From: Verrucomicrobiota bacterium
GTDB taxonomy: Bacteria; Verrucomicrobiota; Verrucomicrobiia; Opitutales; Opitutaceae
Length of the DNA stretch: 64,000 nt
Direction: 5' to 3'
Assembly (NCBI GenBank): GCA_016222805.1
Contig: JACRQG010000012.1
Location: forward strand, 1 to 64,000
Under the pieces are notes generated by a model. The model did not search any database and had not been told where the DNA came from. It worked only from the letters and a program-made list of their open reading frames with translations. Below are positions 1 through 8,277 of this stretch, piece after piece. The number at the start of each line of letters is the position of its first letter. Position 1 is the stretch's first letter. The translations under genes were made by a program, and so were the position numbers.

Positions 1-12
1 CGCGGCACCTCC

Positions 13-654
13 ATGAAATACGCGGGTTGCTCATGGGTCGGTCGCTGCCCTTCCAACACGCGCACGACCGGTCGCGACGACGGGCGGGCCAGCCAAGCAT
101 CCAATGTCGCCAGGATCCGCGCGCGATCGGGGACGGGTCGCGGTCGCTACCTCGCGCAGTGGCGGACCCCGGAGACGCTGGGCGCCAAGGGGGATCACCT
201 GCTGCAACTCCTGCGGGCGGAGCCGGCCGCCCGCCTGGGCGGGCGCACCTTCTCGCTCCTGACCGAAATCCTGCTGGCGGAACTGGCGGCCCTGGTGGAA
301 CGGGCGCCGGAACACGAGCGCGCGTCGCAGACGGTCCTCTGGCAGTCCGTATGCGATTATCTGTCGGAGCACTGGTCGGACCCGCAGCTCAGCCGCAAGG
401 GCACGGCCGCGTTTTTCCAGCGGCACCCGAATCACTTCTCCCGCTTCTTCCACGCGCACGCCCGGTGCAATTTCCGGACCTACGTCAACGAGATCCGGCT
501 GGAGCGCAGCCTGCACTTCCTGCGCGACCTGCGCTACAACGTCACGGACGTTGCCTGCCGGTGCGGGTTCAGCGACGTGCAGTACTTCATCCGCTGCTTC
601 CGCCATCGCTTTGGTTTTACGCCTGGCGACTTCCGCAAGCGCCGGGAGGACTAG
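13..654 (+). CDS. AraC-family transcriptional regulator (N-terminus incomplete or frame-broken)
   Basis: The C-terminal ~100 residues form a typical AraC/XylS DNA-binding domain with two helix-turn-helix units; the second carries the family pattern VACRCGFSDVQYF followed by FRHRFGFTPGDFRK. Residues ~45-110 look like the linker and helices before that domain. The first ~45 residues read as low-quality basic sequence and resemble no AraC sensor domain. The sensor cupin is therefore probably upstream of the window, and a frame change near the start is possible, since another frame (bases 3 to ~160) reads HLHEIRGLL from the edge. It lies just upstream of and codirectional with the glycan-use locus, so it is a likely sugar-responsive activator of it (inference from position). 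Confidence 0.8.
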   Translation: MKYAGCSWVGRCPSNTRTTGRDDGRASQASNVARIRARSGTGRGRYLAQWRTPETLGAKGDHLLQLLRAEPAARLGGRTFSLLTEILLAELAALVERAPEHERASQTVLWQSVCDYLSEHWSDPQLSRKGTAAFFQRHPNHFSRFFHAHARCNFRTYVNEIRLERSLHFLRDLRYNVTDVACRCGFSDVQYFIRCFRHRFGFTPGDFRKRRED

Positions 655-864
655 CCCACGGCCGGCTCCGTGTTAGCCGCGCTTGGGCCGCAGGCGAAAG
701 CGTGGTCGTTCAGGAACCACTCAGCGCCGCCCACGGAACACCCGGAGATCACGGAAGCTCTCTTTTCCGCCGGTTCGGTGGATTCCGAGGGCCCATGGGA
801 TGGGGGCTGTCAGCACCGGATCGGCTCGCGATCGGCGTGCCCGTCGGAAGACCGGTGCGAAGGT

Positions 865-884
865 GCGGGGCGGGGTCGCCCCGC
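865..884. repeat. REP-like palindrome, family B
   Basis: The 20-base GC-rich unit GCGGGGCGGGGTCGCCCCGC is followed by CTAC. The same unit or its exact complement occurs at 10173-10192, 40964-40983, 56767-56849 (two inverted units) and 57841-57860, always between genes. Confidence 0.85.
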
Positions 885-912
885 CTACACCAAGCGGGGA
901 AAGGCGATCCCC

Positions 913-966
913 GCGTTGCCCTCGCGCTACGTTTTTCCCCCTCTTGCGAGGTTATTCGCCTGTGCG
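913..966 (+). promoter_or_regulatory. Conserved promoter-like element, copy 1
   Basis: The block starts GCGTTGCCCTCGCGCTAC, then has a T/C-rich run, then CTCTTGCGAGGTTATTCGCC. A closely similar block lies at 2213-2263 upstream of the TonB-dependent receptor gene. It ends about 32 bases before the hydrolase start codon at 998. Two conserved copies before two functionally linked genes suggest a shared promoter or operator; the exact -35/-10 boxes cannot be assigned by eye. Confidence 0.5.
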
Positions 967-997
967 TCCGCTGTGCGGACGGTTCTGATGGGCTCCG

Positions 998-2200
998 ATG
1001 AGACCCCAAGCCCTTTCCCTCCTGCTCTCCGCGGTGGTGACCCTGTCCGCGGCTTCCCATCCGAATCCCACCACGGGCGCTCCCCATCCCGTGCGCAACC
1101 CGGCCTCCCGCGTGATGCTGCAGGGAGCCTGGGTGCCCGCCGATCCCCACACGATCGATTTCGACCGCCTGCCCCGGCTGCCGGTGGAGCACGTGGTCGT
1201 GAGCGACGTGCGCCCGCAAAAGGGAGTCAACCAGCACAACTACCTGCTGCACCACGACGGACGCTTCTGGGCGATGTGGAGCGATGGCCCGCGCGTCGAG
1301 GACATGGTCGGGCAGGTGGTGAAGTACTCCACGAGCCGCGACGGGCTGCACTGGGAGGCGCCGAAGTTCCTCACCGGTTACCCGCCGAACTCGGGCCCGG
1401 ATTCGCCGCATTACAACACCCGGAAGCCCGAGGGTCTCCGCTACATTTCCCGGGGACTATGGGTCCGTGAAGGGCAGTTGCTGGCCCTGGTGACGCTGGA
1501 CGAAGCGGCGGGGTTTTTTGGCCCGAGCCTCGAGCTGCGCGCCTTTCGCTGGAACGCGTCGAGCGCCCGCTGGGACGACGCCGGCGTGGTGCAGAAGGAC
1601 GCGATCAACAACTTCGCCCCGCAGCGGCTGCCGACCGGCGAGTGGGCGATGACGCGGCGCCGGCACGACTACAAGGATAAGGGTGTCGAGTTCCTCATCG
1701 GCGGCGTGGCGGCGATGGACCAGTGGACCTCGGTGCCGGTCGTGCGCGGCGCGGGCGGAGACGTGACCCTGAAGGCGGAGGAGCCGATCTGGTACGCCCT
1801 GCCGGATGGCAACCTCGTCGCCCTGTTTCGCGACAACGGGAAGAGCGGCTACATCTTTCGCTCCTTCTCCACCGACGCCGGCCGCACCTGGAGTTCACCG
1901 GTGGCGACGGACTTTCCGGATGCGCGCTCCAAGCTCTACGGCTGCCGGCTGAAGGACGGACGGTATGTGCTGGTGTCGAACGCGAATCCCCGGAAGCGCG
2001 ACCCGCTCACGCTGGCGGTGAGTCGCGACGGGCTCGTGTTTGACCGCCTGTTCTACGTCGTCGGCGGGCGGCACGTGGACTACCCGCACCTGCTCGAGCA
2101 CGAGGGGTTCCTCTACATCGCCCACTCCGGGGGCAAGCAGTCGGTGGAAATCCAGCGGGTGCGGATCGCGGATCTCGACGCGATCCGGATGCCGGAATAG
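998..2200 (+). CDS. Secreted Asp-box (sialidase-like) glycoside hydrolase, paralogue 1
   Basis: A 400-residue protein with a signal peptide (residues 1-19, ending SAAS). The body looks like a BNR/Asp-box beta-propeller: a clear Asp box (STDAGRTW) lies around residues 291-298, and a weaker one (TSRDGLHW) near residue 110. Such propellers are found in exo-sialidases and related glycosidases; the true substrate is unknown. A paralogue of nearly equal length follows at 6719-7909, sharing WVPADPH-IDFDRLP near the N-terminus and GGRHVDYPH near the C-terminus. It is the first gene after the promoter-like element and sits before a TonB-dependent receptor and a sulfatase, which fits an exported enzyme trimming a sulfated or acidic glycan (inference). 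Confidence 0.75.
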   Translation: MRPQALSLLLSAVVTLSAASHPNPTTGAPHPVRNPASRVMLQGAWVPADPHTIDFDRLPRLPVEHVVVSDVRPQKGVNQHNYLLHHDGRFWAMWSDGPRVEDMVGQVVKYSTSRDGLHWEAPKFLTGYPPNSGPDSPHYNTRKPEGLRYISRGLWVREGQLLALVTLDEAAGFFGPSLELRAFRWNASSARWDDAGVVQKDAINNFAPQRLPTGEWAMTRRRHDYKDKGVEFLIGGVAAMDQWTSVPVVRGAGGDVTLKAEEPIWYALPDGNLVALFRDNGKSGYIFRSFSTDAGRTWSSPVATDFPDARSKLYGCRLKDGRYVLVSNANPRKRDPLTLAVSRDGLVFDRLFYVVGGRHVDYPHLLEHEGFLYIAHSGGKQSVEIQRVRIADLDAIRMPE

Positions 2201-2212
2201 CGGAAGCCTCGC

Positions 2213-2263
2213 GCGTTGCTTCGCGCTACCTTTTTCCCTCTCTTGCTAGCTAATTCGCATGCG
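2213..2263 (+). promoter_or_regulatory. Conserved promoter-like element, copy 2
   Basis: This near-copy of the block at 913-966 starts GCGTTGCTTCGCGCTACC, has a T/C run, then CTCTTGCTAGCTAATTCGC. It lies between the first hydrolase and the TonB-dependent receptor gene, about 118 bases upstream of the chosen receptor start at 2381. It probably drives the receptor and the genes behind it. Confidence 0.5.
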
Positions 2264-2380
2264 CCGGGCGCCCCACCCGGGTGTTGGGTCGCCCGCCAGG
2301 GCGATCGTCGCCTGCCTGCCCGTCGGTGCGAACTTCGCCCCAGCCCGCTTTTCTCCGTTCACCCGAACCCCACGCTGACC

Positions 2381-5335
2381 ATGAACTCCTGGAGATCCTC
2401 CCTGTTGCGGTGGCTGCTGCCGCCGGCGCTGACCGTGATGCTGGCTTGTTGCCCCGTGACGGCCCAGCCGGCCGGTTCCGGCGCCGTGTCCGGGCGGGTT
2501 TCCCATGCCGCCACGGGTGCCTACCTCGAGGGCGCGGAGGTGTCGCTTGGCGGCGGAACTCCGGTGCTGACCGATCGCAACGGGGCCTTCTTCCTCCCGG
2601 GAGTGCCGGCCGGGGCGCAGCGGTTGCGCGTGTTTTACACCGGCCTAGACGTGGCGACCCCGGCGGTGGAGGTGCGGTCGGGCCAGACCGCCACCGTGGA
2701 GGTGGCGCTGACCTCGAACGTGCTGCAACTGGAGGCGTTCACCGTGTCGGCCGATCGCGAGGGCGAGGCGGCTTCGATCACGCGCCAGCGGACGGCGGCC
2801 AACGTCGTCAATGTCGTCTCGACCGATGCCTTCGGCAGCGTGGCCGATGGCAACATCGGCAACCTGATGGTGCGCCTGCCGGGCGTGACCGGCGAGTTCG
2901 AGAACGGCGAGGTCGTGGGCATCCGCCTCCGCGGCACGCCGGTCGAGTTCAGCGCGCTGAATGTCGACGGCGTGCGCGCCGCCGGCGCCTTCTCCGGTTT
3001 CAACACCCAGGGCGATCGCGGGGCGCAGAGTGACCAGATTCCGGCGGAGTTCATCAAGGAGGTCGAGGTCACCAAGGCGCCGACGCCGGACCAGCCGGCC
3101 GACTCCATCGGCGGGTCGACCAACCTCGTCACCAAGTCGGCCCTCGACTTCAAGGAGGACGTCCTCACCTACCGCGTGGGCTTCAATTACAACGCCTTCC
3201 GGGAGGATTTGCAAAACCTCACGCCCAACGCCGCGCTCACCTATTTGACGCGGATCGGGCGGGCGCGCGACATCGGCCTGGCCGTCTCGCTGAGTTACAC
3301 CGACACCGAGGCGCCCCGCGACCGCGTGCAGACGGCCCGCACCTTCGAGGATGGGCGCGCCACGCAGGCGCGGAGCCTGTCCAACGTGAACCAGCGTGTC
3401 CGGATGGGAGGCGGCTTGAAGTTCGACTACCGCCTGGGTGCGGACTTGAGCGTGTACCTGAAGCTGCAATACAACTACTATTACTTCGACAGCCCGCGCC
3501 AGGTGTACGCCGCCTCGGTGGCGGGTTCCGGGCGGGTCGCCGACTACAGCCGCGTCAGCCGGGCGCAGATCGAGGCGGGCACGGCGGCGCGCGACAGCGC
3601 CAACCAGACGGCCGGGGTTGCGCCGGGATTCACCGACAGCTTCACCGAGATGGTGAGTGCGACCTGGCTGAACGAGGCGACCTGGAACGTGAAGCTCGGC
3701 CGGCAGTACCTGAGCGAGTTGGGAGCGGTGAAGAAGTTCGGCGGCGACCAGAGCCTTACCGGGCGCTTCACCTACAATCCGTCGAACTTTGCGAGCAACC
3801 TGCGCTCCTTCGATCTCAACCTGCAGGGCAACATCGGCATGTCGATCGACACGCGCGCCAACCGCTCGCGTCCGCTCTTCCGGCAGACCTACGGCCCGAC
3901 GATTGGCCCCGGCACCGACTGGCGCAACTACCGCGGCCGCCTGCTCCAGCAGCCCGAGAGCAGCGAGGAGACGATGCTCAACGCCACGCTCGACTACGTG
4001 AAGGACTTCCGCGGCCGGGAGCTGCCCCTGCAGTTCAAGGCGGGCGGGGCGTGGCGGCGGCAGGACCGCACCCTGCGGGTGGCGCGGCCGAATTGGACCT
4101 TCACCGGGGCGGATCGCGTCGCCGGACCGGTCGCGGCGACCGGGGTCAATGACGACAACCTGGCGCAGTTCATCCTCCCGGAGCCGGCGCATCCGCTCTT
4201 CGACCAGCGCAATGGCGTCTGGCCGGATCTGCCCGGCATCAACTTCCCGGCGGTGTGGCGGGCCTTCAGCGACCATCCGGAGTGGTTCGCCGCCGAGGGC
4301 ACGTCGGTCAGCGCCGCCCCGACCGTGAGCGACATCACCGAGGACATCTTCGGCCTGTACGCGCAGGGCCGCCTCCAGATCGGCCGGCTCAACCTGCTCG
4401 GCGGCGTGCGTTTCGAGGAGACCCGCGTCGGGGCAGAGGCCAACAACACGGATCCGCGCAACCCCGCAGTCGCTCGCGTGCGCCGGCAGCGGTCGTACAA
4501 CGACTACTTTCCCGGCCTGCACCTGCGCTATGCCGTCCGGCCCAACCTCACCGCGCGGGCAAGTGTCACGACCGGCGCGGCCCGGCCCAACATGTCGGAC
4601 CTCTATCCGACGACCACGGTGAGCTACAACGCGACGACGGGCCTCGGCACGGTGACGCAGAACGCGGCGGGGCTGCGGCCGCAGCACTCGCTCAACTACG
4701 ACCTCACCCTGGAGTATTATCTGGAACCCGCCGGCCTGTTCTCCGTAGGTTATTTCCGCAAGAACATCACTCGCTTCCTCGTGCGCACGAGCGACGAGAT
4801 CGACTACGGACCGGACAACGGCTTCGACGGGGCCTTTGGCGGATTCACCCTCAACACGACCTCCACGGGCGGGAAGGCCAAGGTCGAGGGCTGGGAAACC
4901 AACTACACGCAGCAGCTGCGGTTCCTGCCGAGACCCTTCAACGGCTTCGCAATCTTCGGCAACTACACCTCGCTCAAGACCGAGGGCATTTATGCGACCG
5001 GGGCGCGGGCGCTCGCCGGGTTCATCCCGCGCACGGCCAATGCCGGCACGACGTTCCGCTGGCGCAAGCTCGAGGCCCGTCTCGCCTGGCGCTCCACCAG
5101 CGCGCAGCTCCGGAGCTACAATGCGAACATCTACTCGCAAAGCAGCTTCCGGCCCTATGAGACGACGGATTTCAGCCTCAAGTACGCGTTCAGCCCGCGC
5201 TACGGCCTGTATTTCGACGCCATCAACATCGGGAACAACTGGCCGCAGAATTACACCGGAGAAGACCAGGGGCGCGTGACCTTCGCCGACGACTACGGTC
5301 GCCGTTTCAATGTCGGCCTCACCGGCCGGTTCTGA
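2381..5335 (+). CDS. TonB-dependent outer-membrane receptor with carboxypeptidase-regulatory-like N-terminus
   Basis: A 984-residue outer-membrane transporter. The start at 2381 (MNSWRSS) is chosen because a signal peptide follows directly (ending VTAQ); a longer reading from 2216 adds non-signal sequence. Next come a CarboxypepD_reg-like beta-sandwich (SGRVSHAATGAYLEGA...), a TonB-box-like stretch (LEAFTVSADRE), a plug domain (VVSTDAFGSVADGNIGNLM...), and a long beta-barrel ending in the expected terminal phenylalanine (NVGLTGRF). No SusD partner lies nearby, as is usual for Verrucomicrobia. The downstream sulfatase begins immediately after the stop, so the two are cotranscribed. The likely role is import of glycan fragments made by the neighbouring hydrolases. 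Confidence 0.9.
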   Translation: MNSWRSSLLRWLLPPALTVMLACCPVTAQPAGSGAVSGRVSHAATGAYLEGAEVSLGGGTPVLTDRNGAFFLPGVPAGAQRLRVFYTGLDVATPAVEVRSGQTATVEVALTSNVLQLEAFTVSADREGEAASITRQRTAANVVNVVSTDAFGSVADGNIGNLMVRLPGVTGEFENGEVVGIRLRGTPVEFSALNVDGVRAAGAFSGFNTQGDRGAQSDQIPAEFIKEVEVTKAPTPDQPADSIGGSTNLVTKSALDFKEDVLTYRVGFNYNAFREDLQNLTPNAALTYLTRIGRARDIGLAVSLSYTDTEAPRDRVQTARTFEDGRATQARSLSNVNQRVRMGGGLKFDYRLGADLSVYLKLQYNYYYFDSPRQVYAASVAGSGRVADYSRVSRAQIEAGTAARDSANQTAGVAPGFTDSFTEMVSATWLNEATWNVKLGRQYLSELGAVKKFGGDQSLTGRFTYNPSNFASNLRSFDLNLQGNIGMSIDTRANRSRPLFRQTYGPTIGPGTDWRNYRGRLLQQPESSEETMLNATLDYVKDFRGRELPLQFKAGGAWRRQDRTLRVARPNWTFTGADRVAGPVAATGVNDDNLAQFILPEPAHPLFDQRNGVWPDLPGINFPAVWRAFSDHPEWFAAEGTSVSAAPTVSDITEDIFGLYAQGRLQIGRLNLLGGVRFEETRVGAEANNTDPRNPAVARVRRQRSYNDYFPGLHLRYAVRPNLTARASVTTGAARPNMSDLYPTTTVSYNATTGLGTVTQNAAGLRPQHSLNYDLTLEYYLEPAGLFSVGYFRKNITRFLVRTSDEIDYGPDNGFDGAFGGFTLNTTSTGGKAKVEGWETNYTQQLRFLPRPFNGFAIFGNYTSLKTEGIYATGARALAGFIPRTANAGTTFRWRKLEARLAWRSTSAQLRSYNANIYSQSSFRPYETTDFSLKYAFSPRYGLYFDAINIGNNWPQNYTGEDQGRVTFADDYGRRFNVGLTGRF

Positions 5336-6700
5336 GTGATGAGGGGAAAACAAGGGGGCAGCGACCTCCGGGGCAGCGCCGGGCGGCTGCTCCTGTCATT
5401 GGCGGCGCTCGTCGCGGCGCCGGGCCTCCGCGGTCAGGCGGCCGAGCCGCGACCCAACGTTGTCCTCATCCTGATCGACGACCTGGGTTACGGCGATCTC
5501 GGCTGCTACGGCAGCACGAAGCATCGGACGCCGCATCTCGACCGGTTGGCGGCGGAGGGGCTGCGTTTCACCGACTTTCACTCCAACGGCGCGGTGTGCA
5601 GTCCCACCCGCGCCGCCCTGCTGACGGGCCAGTATCCGCAGCGCCATGGGATCGAGGCGGCGATCGGCTTCACCCTGGAGGAAGGAGTACCTCTCGATCG
5701 CACGATGTGCCCCGAGGTGCTGGCACCGGCGGGTTATCGCTGCGGCGTCTTTGGCAAATGGCACCTCGGGCACGTGACCCGCTTCGGGCCCAACGCCCAG
5801 GGATTTCACGAGAGCCACTGCTCGAACAACAACCCCGACTACCACTCGCACGTCTCGCGCGATGGAAAGGTGGATTGGTGGAAGGACCAGCAGTTGTCCG
5901 ATGAGCCGGGCTACCTGGTCGACCTCGTGACGCGGCACGGCGTGCGGTTCATCCGCGAGAACCGCCAGCGTCCGTTCTTTCTCTATCTCCCGCAGCTGGC
6001 GGTGCATTTCCCTTACCAGGGGCCGCGCGACCCGCCGCATCGCACCTCCGGCCGGAAGTGGGATGGCGACGATCGCTACGGGCCGCTGCCGAAGCCGGAG
6101 TTTCCGCGCGCCTACCGCGAGATGGTCGAGGCCGCTGATGCCAGCGTCGGGCAGATCGTGGCGGCGCTCGAGGAAACGGGCCTGCGCGAGCGCACGCTGA
6201 TCTTCGTGTGCTCCGACAACGGCGCCTACTCCTGGGTGGGCAGCAACGGCGGGCTGCGCGGCCAGAAGGGTGACCTGTACGAAGGCGGACACCGGGTGCC
6301 GGCCATCGCCAACTGGCGGGGCCGGATTGCGCCGGGACGAGTGACGGCGGAGACGGCGATGACGACGGATGTGTTCCCGACCTTGCTGGCGGTCGCGGGA
6401 GTGGCGGCCCCCGCCGGCTGGAGGTCGGATGGGGTGGATTTGCGCGGCCTGCTGCTGCGGGGTGAGGCGCTGCCCGGTCGCACGCTCTTCTGGCGCGATG
6501 CCGACGAGAAAGCGGTTCGCCGCGGCTCCTGGAAACTGGTGAGCCGGGCCGGTCGTCGTGAGCTTTTTGATTTGGCGGGCGATCCGGGCGAGGCGCGCGA
6601 CGTGGCGACGGCCCGCCCGGAAATCGTCGAGCAACTGCAGAGGGAGCTGGCCGCCTGGGAACGGGACGTCGCGCCCTCCGGCCGCTCCTCCGCGCGCTGA
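5336..6700 (+). CDS. Secreted sulfatase (arylsulfatase A family)
   Basis: A ~454-residue alkaline-phosphatase-fold sulfatase. An N-terminal export signal (to about residue 36) is followed by the metal-binding start NVVLILIDDLGYGDLGCYG and the sulfatase signature CSPTR, whose Cys88 would be converted to formylglycine by a separate maturase (not in this window). FGKWHLGH and CSDNGAY carry further expected active-site and metal residues. The start is GTG at 5336 or ATG at 5339, directly after the receptor's stop. It removes sulfate esters from a substrate, probably a sulfated polysaccharide given the receptor, propeller hydrolases and symporter around it. The specific sulfated sugar cannot be read from sequence. 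Confidence 0.92.
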   Translation: MMRGKQGGSDLRGSAGRLLLSLAALVAAPGLRGQAAEPRPNVVLILIDDLGYGDLGCYGSTKHRTPHLDRLAAEGLRFTDFHSNGAVCSPTRAALLTGQYPQRHGIEAAIGFTLEEGVPLDRTMCPEVLAPAGYRCGVFGKWHLGHVTRFGPNAQGFHESHCSNNNPDYHSHVSRDGKVDWWKDQQLSDEPGYLVDLVTRHGVRFIRENRQRPFFLYLPQLAVHFPYQGPRDPPHRTSGRKWDGDDRYGPLPKPEFPRAYREMVEAADASVGQIVAALEETGLRERTLIFVCSDNGAYSWVGSNGGLRGQKGDLYEGGHRVPAIANWRGRIAPGRVTAETAMTTDVFPTLLAVAGVAAPAGWRSDGVDLRGLLLRGEALPGRTLFWRDADEKAVRRGSWKLVSRAGRRELFDLAGDPGEARDVATARPEIVEQLQRELAAWERDVAPSGRSSAR

Positions 6701-6718
6701 CCAACCCGCCGAACCCTC

Positions 6719-7909
6719 ATGAATCTCTCCGAAAGACACGCGATCCGACGATGGCCTTGGGTTCTGTTCGCCGCCGCGGAGATGGCAACGGCGCTGGCGG
6801 CGCAGCCAGGCGCGATCGATTTCGCCTCGCCCGTCATGCTCGCCGGACCTTGGGTTCCCGCCGATCCGCACCGCATCGATTTTGATCGGTTGCCGAAGAT
6901 CCCCTCGCAGCATGCGGTCGTCAGTGACGTGCTCGCCGCCGGCGGGCACCGCGTCAACCAGCACAACTACCTGGTGTTTTTCGGGGGACGCTGCTGGGCG
7001 ATGTGGAGCGACGGACCTGGCGAGTCGCGCGGTGCCGGCAAGGTGCCCGGACACGACCGCGCCGATCAACACGTCTCGTTTGCCACCAGTCCGGACGGTC
7101 GGCGCTGGGGCGCCAGCGCTAACCTGACCGGGCGGCCCGATCCCGGGTACGGCTGGATCGCGCGGGGTTTCTGGGTGCGCGAAGGCAAGCTGCTGGCGCT
7201 GGCGAGCCGCTACGAGGCGCCGGGTTACGCGGGTCCTGGCCTGTCGTTGCACGCCTGGCAGCTCGACTCCGTCGAACCGGCCCGCTGGCGCCACCTCGGC
7301 GTCGTGTTTGACGATGCCCTGAACAACTTCCCGCCGAAGCAGCTCCCGACCGGCGAGTGGATGATGTCGCGGCGCGATGGAAAACAGAACGTGCATTACC
7401 TCATCGGCGGCGTCGCGGCCTTCGACCGGTGGCAGTCGTTCCCGGCGGCAACCTATCGCGACGGGAAGATCCGCCCGGAGGAGCCGTATTGGTGGGTGTT
7501 GCCGGACAACCGGACCATCGTGGCCCTCTACCGCGACAACGGGCGTTCGGGCTTTCTCACGCGGGGATTCTCCACCGACCACGGCCGCACCTGGTCGCTC
7601 CCGGTGCGCACGAACTTTCCCGATTCGACCTCGAAGTTCAGCGGCGCGCGCCTGCCGGATGGACGCTACGTGCTCGTCTCCAATCCGCATCCCCAGCGAC
7701 GCGATCCGTTGACGCTGGCGGTCAGCCGTGACGGGCTCGTCTTCACCGCGATGGGGTATCTCGTGGGCGGACGCCACGTCGACTACCCGCACGTCATTCA
7801 CCACGAAGGCCACCTGTACGTCGCGTTCGCCACGGCCAAACAGACGGTGGAGGTGCTGAGGGTTGAGGTCGCGGAGCTGGAGAGGCTGGAAAAACAGCAA
7901 CGGAAGTAG
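6719..7909 (+). CDS. Secreted Asp-box (sialidase-like) glycoside hydrolase, paralogue 2
   Basis: A 396-residue paralogue of the protein at 998-2200, beginning 18 bases after the sulfatase. An N-terminal signal (to about residue 28, ending ALAAQ) is followed by a propeller with Asp boxes TSPDGRRW and STDHGRTW. Conserved blocks shared with the paralogue include the N-terminal WVPADPH, the central LPTGEW-M-RR and the C-terminal GGRHVDYPH. The middle loops differ, and this copy lacks a NSGPDSPHYN insertion, which suggests a different linkage or sugar. Function as glycosidase is inferred from fold and neighbours. Confidence 0.75.
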   Translation: MNLSERHAIRRWPWVLFAAAEMATALAAQPGAIDFASPVMLAGPWVPADPHRIDFDRLPKIPSQHAVVSDVLAAGGHRVNQHNYLVFFGGRCWAMWSDGPGESRGAGKVPGHDRADQHVSFATSPDGRRWGASANLTGRPDPGYGWIARGFWVREGKLLALASRYEAPGYAGPGLSLHAWQLDSVEPARWRHLGVVFDDALNNFPPKQLPTGEWMMSRRDGKQNVHYLIGGVAAFDRWQSFPAATYRDGKIRPEEPYWWVLPDNRTIVALYRDNGRSGFLTRGFSTDHGRTWSLPVRTNFPDSTSKFSGARLPDGRYVLVSNPHPQRRDPLTLAVSRDGLVFTAMGYLVGGRHVDYPHVIHHEGHLYVAFATAKQTVEVLRVEVAELERLEKQQRK

Positions 7910-8277
7910 AGCCTTGTCCTGTGAGCTTCGCACTTGCTTTGGATTTCGAGACTCGCGCTGCGGGCTTCCGCGCGGGGCTTCGTTCAACCGGAGAAATGCA
8001 GAGCAAAACCACGAAGGGACACGAATCGACACGAAGCATGGCTCTTCGCGCCGCGTTCACCCTTGGGTGGGCGGCAAGACCTCCGTCTTCGCGGGGTATT
8101 TTCATTCGTGTTTGTTCGTGTCCATTCGTGGTTCAATCGCATGGATACGGCTTGCTTCCCTCGGGACGAGGGCGCCCCGCCGACAACAAGGAAGAAGGTA
8201 ATGCGAAACCACCTTGTCGCCGCGCTCCCCGGTGGGTCCGTCCGAGGGTGCGCCGCGCCCGATCCTGAGCTTGTGGC
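7910..8277. other. Intergenic region dominated by a palindromic element
   Basis: There is no gene in this 368-base gap between the second propeller hydrolase and the symporter. Roughly a third of it is the 128-base inverted-terminus repeat at 8008-8135. The remainder up to 8277 shows no recognisable motif and may hold the symporter promoter. Confidence 0.55.
8008..8135. repeat. Palindromic MITE-like element, family A, copy 1
   Basis: The ends are inverted versions of one another: the left end is ACCACGAAGGGACACGAA and the right end reads TTCGTGTCCATTCGTGGT. The interior (CTTCGCGCC...GGCGGCAAGACC) matches the reverse complement of the element at 21077-21205, so the same unit is present twice in opposite orientation. 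It carries no ORF of its own. Confidence 0.75.

Larger units (their letters stand above)
655..997. other. Intergenic region with palindromic repeats and promoter-like element
   Basis: This 343-base gap between the AraC gene and the first hydrolase has no convincing gene. It contains CCACGGAA/TTCCG-type short inverted sequence around 748-790, a REP-like palindrome at 865-884, and at 913-966 a block that recurs upstream of the TonB-dependent receptor gene. It is the likely promoter region for the downstream locus. Confidence 0.6.

Noticed and set aside
2645-5353. 902-residue open frame on the - strand opposite the TonB-dependent receptor
   Set aside because: High GC leaves long open frames opposite real genes; this one is rich in Arg/Gly/Glu/His without domain pattern or export signal, and the + strand receptor is clear.
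5396-8032. 878-residue open frame on the - strand across sulfatase and hydrolase
   Set aside because: It is antisense to two recognisable genes, has biased composition and shows no motif.
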